A stretch of 64,000 nt of DNA from UBA987 sp002292105 (GTDB lineage Bacteria; Bacteroidota; Bacteroidia; NS11-12g; UBA9320): NCBI GenBank assembly GCA_943846675.1, contig OX044357.1, positions 434,001 to 498,000 of the forward strand, given 5' to 3'. A program made the translations under genes and the position numbers. The notes beneath the pieces are model-generated. The model did no database searches. It saw nothing but the letters and a program-made list of their open reading frames with translations, and was not told where the DNA came from. Below are positions 59,626 to 64,000 of the stretch, one piece after another. Position 1 is the first letter of the stretch, and every line of letters starts with the position of its first letter.

Positions 59626-62274
59626 ATGAGCAAGAAACAAGATGTAATCTTACGGTTAAGTGGGTTAGAGCCCTTAAACGTCACTAACAATATCAACTTT
59701 CTGAACGTAGGCGAAAGGACTAATGTAACCGGTTCGAAAAAGTTTGCACGCCTGATTTTAAACAATCAGTATGATGAAGCGCTTTCGGTTGCGCGGCAGC
59801 AAGTTGAAAACGGAGCCCAAGTTATCGACATTAACATGGACGACGGTATGTTGGACGGCAAAGAGGCGATGGTGAAGTTTCTGAATCTTATTGCTGCTGA
59901 ACCAGACATTTCGAGAGTGCCTGTAATGCTCGATTCATCGAAGTGGGAAATATTAGAAGCCGGGCTAAAATGTTTACAAGGGAAGGGTATCGTCAATTCA
60001 ATAAGCTTAAAAGACGGTAAAGCGGAATTTGTTCGTCGGGCAAAAATTATAAAACGGTTTGGGGCTGCAGCGGTGGTCATGGCATTTGACGAAACGGGTC
60101 AGGCAGATACCTACGAAAGACGTATCGAAATTTGCAAAAAGAGCTATGACATTCTTGTTGAGGAAGTCGCTTTCCCTCCAGAAGACATCATTTTTGATCC
60201 CAATATTTTGGCCATTGCCACAGGTATTGAAGAACATAATAACTATGCGGTTGACTTTATCAAAGCTACGGAATGGATTAAAACAAATTTGCCACACGCT
60301 CTTGTTAGCGGTGGAGTAAGTAATATTTCTTTTTCTTTTCGAGGCAACAATGCGGTGCGTGAGGCGATGCATGCGGCATTCCTATACCATGCCATCAAAG
60401 TGGGTATGGACATGGGCATTGTTAATGCAGGCATGATTGAAGTGTATGACGAGATACAACCAGACTTGCTGGAGCGGGTAGAAGACGTACTTTTTAACAG
60501 ACGAGATGATGCTACAGAGCGATTGGTTGACTTTGCTGAAACCGTAAAGCAGAAGGGCAAGGTTATTGTCAAAGATGATTCATGGAGACAAACAGATGTC
60601 GCCGAGCGTTTAAAACACGCGTTGGTTAAAGGTATAACCGATTACATTGATGAAGATACCGAAGAAGCACGTCAGCTATTTGATGCACCATTAAGTGTAA
60701 TTGAAGGGCCATTAATGGACGGAATGAATGTCGTAGGAGATTTATTTGGTTCTGGTAAGATGTTTCTTCCTCAAGTGGTTAAAAGTGCGCGTGTTATGAA
60801 AAAGTCTGTGGCTTATCTATTGCCTTATCTGGAGAAAGAAAAGGCAGCAGGCAGCACACGTGGTAAAATATTATTGGCCACAGTAAAAGGAGACGTCCAC
60901 GACATCGGGAAGAATATTGTCGGTGTGGTATTGGCTTGTAACAATTATGAAATCATTGATTTAGGTGTGATGGTACCGCTAGACAAGATTTTGCAAACCG
61001 CTGCCGAGAAAGATGTGGATGTGATAGGGTTAAGTGGTTTAATCACGCCGAGTTTGGACGAAATGGTTGATGTGGCTGAAGAAATGCAAAGGCGAAACTT
61101 GAAAACACCATTACTCATTGGTGGCGCTACAACGTCACGAATACATACCGCGGTGAAAATTGCACCCATGTATTCAAATGCCGTCATTCATGTGCTTGAT
61201 GCGTCCAAGAGTGTGCCTGTCGTAGGTTCTCTTTTGTCGAAGGATGCTGAAACTACTTTAGCGGGTTACAAAGCGGAATATGCTAAGTTGGCTGATGAGC
61301 ACCAAAAAAGAAAATCCGCCAAAACAATTCTAACGTACGACCAGGTTGTTCAAAACCGATTACAAATAAATTGGGATGAAGAGCACATTGCAGCGCCAAA
61401 CAATACCTCAATAAAAAATTGGTCACCATCCATTGAAACACTCATTCCTTTTATCGATTGGACGCCGTTTTTTAGGGCATGGGAGTTAGCCGGCAAATAC
61501 CCGAATATCTTAGAAGATGCTGTAGTTGGGGTTGAAGCAAAGAAATTGTTTGCAGATGGGCAGAAGATGTTACAATCTATCGTTAAAAATCAATCACTTC
61601 AAGCAAAAGGGGTTTCTGGGATATTTAATGCAGAATCGAATGGTGAGACCGTTTTGGTAACCGACGAAAAAGGAAAGACATATCCTTTTGATTTCATTAG
61701 ACAACAACGAAAAATGGGAGCGGGAATCCCAAATCTTAGTCTTGCAGATTTTGTTGCGCCAGCGGGCTACAATGACCACATGGGTTGTTTTGCTGTTACG
61801 GTTCATGGTGCGGTAGATATAGCCAAGGAGTATGAAGCAGACCACGATGATTATCATGCTATTTTGGTCAAAGTCTTGGCTGATAGATTGGTTGAGGCTT
61901 TCGCAGAATATTTACATCGAGAAATACGTGTAAACGAATGGGGGTATGCACAGAACGAATCACTGAGCAACGAATTACTCATACGTGAAAAATATCAGGG
62001 GATTAGACCAGCCCCTGGATACCCGGCTTGTCCAGATCATACCGAAAAACAAAAAATATGGGATATCCTGGATGTAAATAAGAACATTGGGGCCAGCTTG
62101 ACAGAAACGTATGCCATGCATCCGGCTTCATCTGTTTCTGGGGTTTATTTTGCCAATCCCAAAAGTAAATATTTTGCTGTCGGTCAGATCGGCCAAGATC
62201 AGTTGCAAAGTTTAGCGGAAAGGAAGAACCTAACCGTTGATGAGATGCGAAAGTGGCTTCGTCCTAATTTGTAA
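59626..62274 (+). CDS. metH: Methionine synthase, cobalamin-dependent, lacking the homocysteine domain
   Basis: 882 residues; full-length MetH is about 1200. The first domain is pterin-binding (LNVGERTNVTGSKKFARLI, VIDINMDDGMLDGKEAMVKFL, VMLDSSKWEIL), followed by the B12-binding cap and domain (KGDVHDIGKNIVGVVLACNNYEIIDLGVMVP, with the cobalt-ligating histidine in DVHDIGKN; SGLITPSLDEM; LLIGGATTSRIHTAVK) and the C-terminal AdoMet activation domain (about 540-882, ending GQIGQDQLQSLAERKNL). The N-terminal homocysteine methyltransferase domain must be encoded elsewhere, as in other Bacteroidota with split metH. Controlled by an S-box riboswitch. Confidence 0.95.
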   Translation: MSKKQDVILRLSGLEPLNVTNNINFLNVGERTNVTGSKKFARLILNNQYDEALSVARQQVENGAQVIDINMDDGMLDGKEAMVKFLNLIAAEPDISRVPVMLDSSKWEILEAGLKCLQGKGIVNSISLKDGKAEFVRRAKIIKRFGAAAVVMAFDETGQADTYERRIEICKKSYDILVEEVAFPPEDIIFDPNILAIATGIEEHNNYAVDFIKATEWIKTNLPHALVSGGVSNISFSFRGNNAVREAMHAAFLYHAIKVGMDMGIVNAGMIEVYDEIQPDLLERVEDVLFNRRDDATERLVDFAETVKQKGKVIVKDDSWRQTDVAERLKHALVKGITDYIDEDTEEARQLFDAPLSVIEGPLMDGMNVVGDLFGSGKMFLPQVVKSARVMKKSVAYLLPYLEKEKAAGSTRGKILLATVKGDVHDIGKNIVGVVLACNNYEIIDLGVMVPLDKILQTAAEKDVDVIGLSGLITPSLDEMVDVAEEMQRRNLKTPLLIGGATTSRIHTAVKIAPMYSNAVIHVLDASKSVPVVGSLLSKDAETTLAGYKAEYAKLADEHQKRKSAKTILTYDQVVQNRLQINWDEEHIAAPNNTSIKNWSPSIETLIPFIDWTPFFRAWELAGKYPNILEDAVVGVEAKKLFADGQKMLQSIVKNQSLQAKGVSGIFNAESNGETVLVTDEKGKTYPFDFIRQQRKMGAGIPNLSLADFVAPAGYNDHMGCFAVTVHGAVDIAKEYEADHDDYHAILVKVLADRLVEAFAEYLHREIRVNEWGYAQNESLSNELLIREKYQGIRPAPGYPACPDHTEKQKIWDILDVNKNIGASLTETYAMHPASSVSGVYFANPKSKYFAVGQIGQDQLQSLAERKNLTVDEMRKWLRPNL

Positions 62275-62352
62275 TTTTTTTTCTTTGTTTGGAATGTGTT
62301 TGGATTTAGAAATGTCTAAACAGGTAATTCAAAGTAAAAACCTAAGTAAATT

Positions 62353-63843
62353 ATGAGATTATTGAAGTTACGAGTCGTTGCTTTTGCTGCTATTTCTTTG
62401 TGTAGCGTGAACCTTTTTGGCCAATCTTTCGATGGCTATGCGTTATATAACCTTCAAAATAACAAAACAACATACATGATAGATAAGGATGGCAACATTG
62501 CACATTCTTGGGATTGTAATGTCAACTGTAATTATGCAGTTGCGCTAACAGATGAGGGTAACCTCCTGCGCGGCGGTGTATATGGAAGCAACAAGCTAAA
62601 TGGAGCTGCCATAGGTGGCATGATTCAAGAGTACGATAAAGACGCAAACATAGTATGGGAATTTGTCTACTCCGACGACAGTCATGTATCTCACCACGAT
62701 TTTTGCTTAATGCCTAATGGCAATGTCTTGCTCACAGCGTGGGAAGTAAAAACAGCTGCAGAACTTACCGGTGCGGGTTATAGTGGTAATGCAACTGGAT
62801 GGCCAACACATATTGTCGAAGTGGAACAGGATGGTTCTGGAGGTAAAATTGTGTGGGAGTGGCATATATGGGATCATCTTATCCAAGATTTTGATAAAGA
62901 CAAAGACAACTTTGGTGTTATTGCAGATCATCCTGAACTTATGGATATTAATGCGGTGTCCGTAAGCCGCAGAGGTGGTGATTGGTTTCATGTAAATGGT
63001 CTCGATTACAATGCGGACTTAGACCAAATCGTTTTTTCTTCTCGATACGCAAGTGAAATATTTATTATAGATCATAGTACGACAACCGCAGAAGCGGCAT
63101 CTCATTCAGGAGGTAACTCAGGTAAAGGAGGAGATTTTTTATATCGTTGGGGAAATCCTGCTAACTACGGGTCATCGGATAATCAGCAAATACCTGGGCC
63201 AGTACACGACCCGAGATGGATTAAAGATGGGCGACCAAATGCAGGGTATATTCAATTTTTTAATAATCAAGGAGCTGGTTCACAATCGTCATCAGTTGAT
63301 GCCATAAACCCTATGCGTAATGGATATAACTATAGTTGGGACGGAACAAAAAATGAACCAAGTGAAAAGGATTGGAGACACGTATGTGCCGATTATGCTG
63401 ATGGACAATCTGCAAGTGATAGAATGACCAATGGAAATGTTTTTGTCGCACTTTCTCGCGAATACATGTACGAGGCTGATTCTACTGGGAACGTCATTTG
63501 GCAATACAATGCAAGTCCAGCCAAAGCATTTAGATATGAATGTGCGCATCCAGCGGTTTGGGCATTGCTCGGGTCCGAAGGCTGTGGTACGGCGTCATTA
63601 ACTAATGTACAAATGAAGACATTTACGGTCTATCCTAATCCTTCATCTGGAATCTACAATATCAGTGGCCTAGAAGATGAAACAGGGTATTCTATGTATC
63701 TTACAGATAATCTAGGTCGTCGTATTCAAATGGATATTTCGGACGCCGTATTAGATTTGTCTGGTTTTGCCAAAGGACAATATTTCATTGTGGTTAATCT
63801 TAATGACGGTCAAACGTTCGCTAAAAAGGTAATTTTGAATTAA
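62353..63843 (+). CDS. T9SS-secreted arylsulfotransferase-like (ASST family) protein
   Basis: 496 residues. Signal peptide (about 1-23, ending LFGQ). A repeated strand pattern forms a propeller: GYALYNLQNNKTTYMIDKDGNIAHSWD, NIVWEFVYSDDSHVSHHDFCLMPNGNVLLTAWE, HIVEVEQDGSGGKIVWEWHIWDHLIQD, LDQIVFSSRYASEIFIIDHS, then GNVFVALSREYMYEAD. This matches the ASST (arylsulfate sulfotransferase) domain architecture. A histidine pair (SHHDF) is in the expected area. A type A T9SS sorting domain ends the protein (FTVYPNPSSGIYNI, KGQYFIVVN, KKVILN). Catalytic activity is uncertain. Confidence 0.75.
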   Translation: MRLLKLRVVAFAAISLCSVNLFGQSFDGYALYNLQNNKTTYMIDKDGNIAHSWDCNVNCNYAVALTDEGNLLRGGVYGSNKLNGAAIGGMIQEYDKDANIVWEFVYSDDSHVSHHDFCLMPNGNVLLTAWEVKTAAELTGAGYSGNATGWPTHIVEVEQDGSGGKIVWEWHIWDHLIQDFDKDKDNFGVIADHPELMDINAVSVSRRGGDWFHVNGLDYNADLDQIVFSSRYASEIFIIDHSTTTAEAASHSGGNSGKGGDFLYRWGNPANYGSSDNQQIPGPVHDPRWIKDGRPNAGYIQFFNNQGAGSQSSSVDAINPMRNGYNYSWDGTKNEPSEKDWRHVCADYADGQSASDRMTNGNVFVALSREYMYEADSTGNVIWQYNASPAKAFRYECAHPAVWALLGSEGCGTASLTNVQMKTFTVYPNPSSGIYNISGLEDETGYSMYLTDNLGRRIQMDISDAVLDLSGFAKGQYFIVVNLNDGQTFAKKVILN

Positions 63844-63850
63844 GGGTTCA

Positions 63851-64000
63851 ATGAAATTCTTAGTTTTTGTATTCATAATTATTACATCGTTGGGTCATGT
63901 TGTCCATGCCCAGAGTGATTTTTATGACATATCTGAAACAAGAAATGTGCGAATCTATTTTCAGCAAAAGAATTGGGATGCCTTGCTTGATAGTTTCTAT
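63851..64000 (+). CDS. CotH kinase family protein, 3' end outside the window
   Basis: Starts with ATG 8 bp after the ASST-like gene and stays open to the last base (50 residues). The visible part has a signal peptide (MKFLVFVFIIITSLGHVVHAQ) followed by DFYDISETRNVRIYFQQKNWDALLDSFY, which matches the start of secreted CotH-type protein kinase homologs. Only the N-terminus can be judged. Likely co-transcribed with the gene before it. Confidence 0.65.
   Translation, partial: MKFLVFVFIIITSLGHVVHAQSDFYDISETRNVRIYFQQKNWDALLDSFY

Overview
This window looks like a chromosome segment of a Bacteroidota bacterium, most likely a marine or freshwater member of the Flavobacteriales. The evidence is: several proteins with C-terminal sorting domains of the type IX secretion system (T9SS); a GldH gliding lipoprotein; a sensor kinase of the 'two-component regulator propeller' type; menaquinone synthesis (MenD); a methionine synthase that lacks the homocysteine domain; and many upstream boxes fitting the Bacteroidota -7 consensus TAnnTTTG. 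Shine-Dalgarno sequences are rare. Genes are tightly packed and several convergent pairs touch or overlap. I see no rRNA, tRNA, insertion sequence, prophage or CRISPR array.

Layout. 1-7220: the end of a large T9SS-secreted Ig-like protein, then an ECF sigma / membrane-anchored partner / T9SS cargo cassette. 7214-16268: a comF broken by an in-frame stop, thiL, oxyR, a lipoprotein, sucB, menD, then moaC, mobA-like and moeB. 16271-20494: a DEAD-box helicase, moaE, moaD, a TSUP exporter, a 43-residue membrane protein, a YbjQ protein and a polyprenyl synthase. 20598-24529: an ExbB/ExbD operon and radA. 24540-28126: an MBOAT / AlgX-like acylation operon with two extra genes. 28209-34895: a LytTR two-component cluster with an apparent pseudokinase, a small T9SS protein and a TonB-like protein. 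35057-38704: a secreted unknown, moeA, moaA and a small conserved protein. 38802-43510: a T9SS protein, gldH, lpdA, a WG-repeat protein and kynU. 43515-43749: a likely small RNA gene. 43750-51710: mfd, a TPR/double-caspase protein and a YbjN-like protein. 51778-59408: a second ECF cassette ending in a 1906-residue T9SS protein. 59409-64000: a SAM-I riboswitch and metH, an arylsulfotransferase-like T9SS protein, and the start of a CotH-like gene.

Three observations stand out. (1) The two ECF cassettes share one gene order. Each has a sigma factor, an inner-membrane protein with a matching short cytoplasmic head, and a T9SS cargo. In the second, the periplasmic end of the membrane protein resembles the T9SS type B sorting domain of its own cargo, which suggests a sensor that mimics cargo. 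(2) Next to the LytTR cluster, two adjacent promoters each carry a pair of 9-bp direct repeats with exactly 12 bp between them, the known layout of LytTR binding sites. This links the regulators to a TonB-like protein and a small T9SS protein. (3) Between kynU and mfd, a -33/-7 promoter and a terminator frame a structured non-coding segment of about 165 nt.

Molybdenum-cofactor genes lie in three separate groups (moaC-mobA-moeB, moaE-moaD, moaA-moeA) with no molybdoenzyme in view. All functional calls rest on reading motifs by eye; no database search was run.
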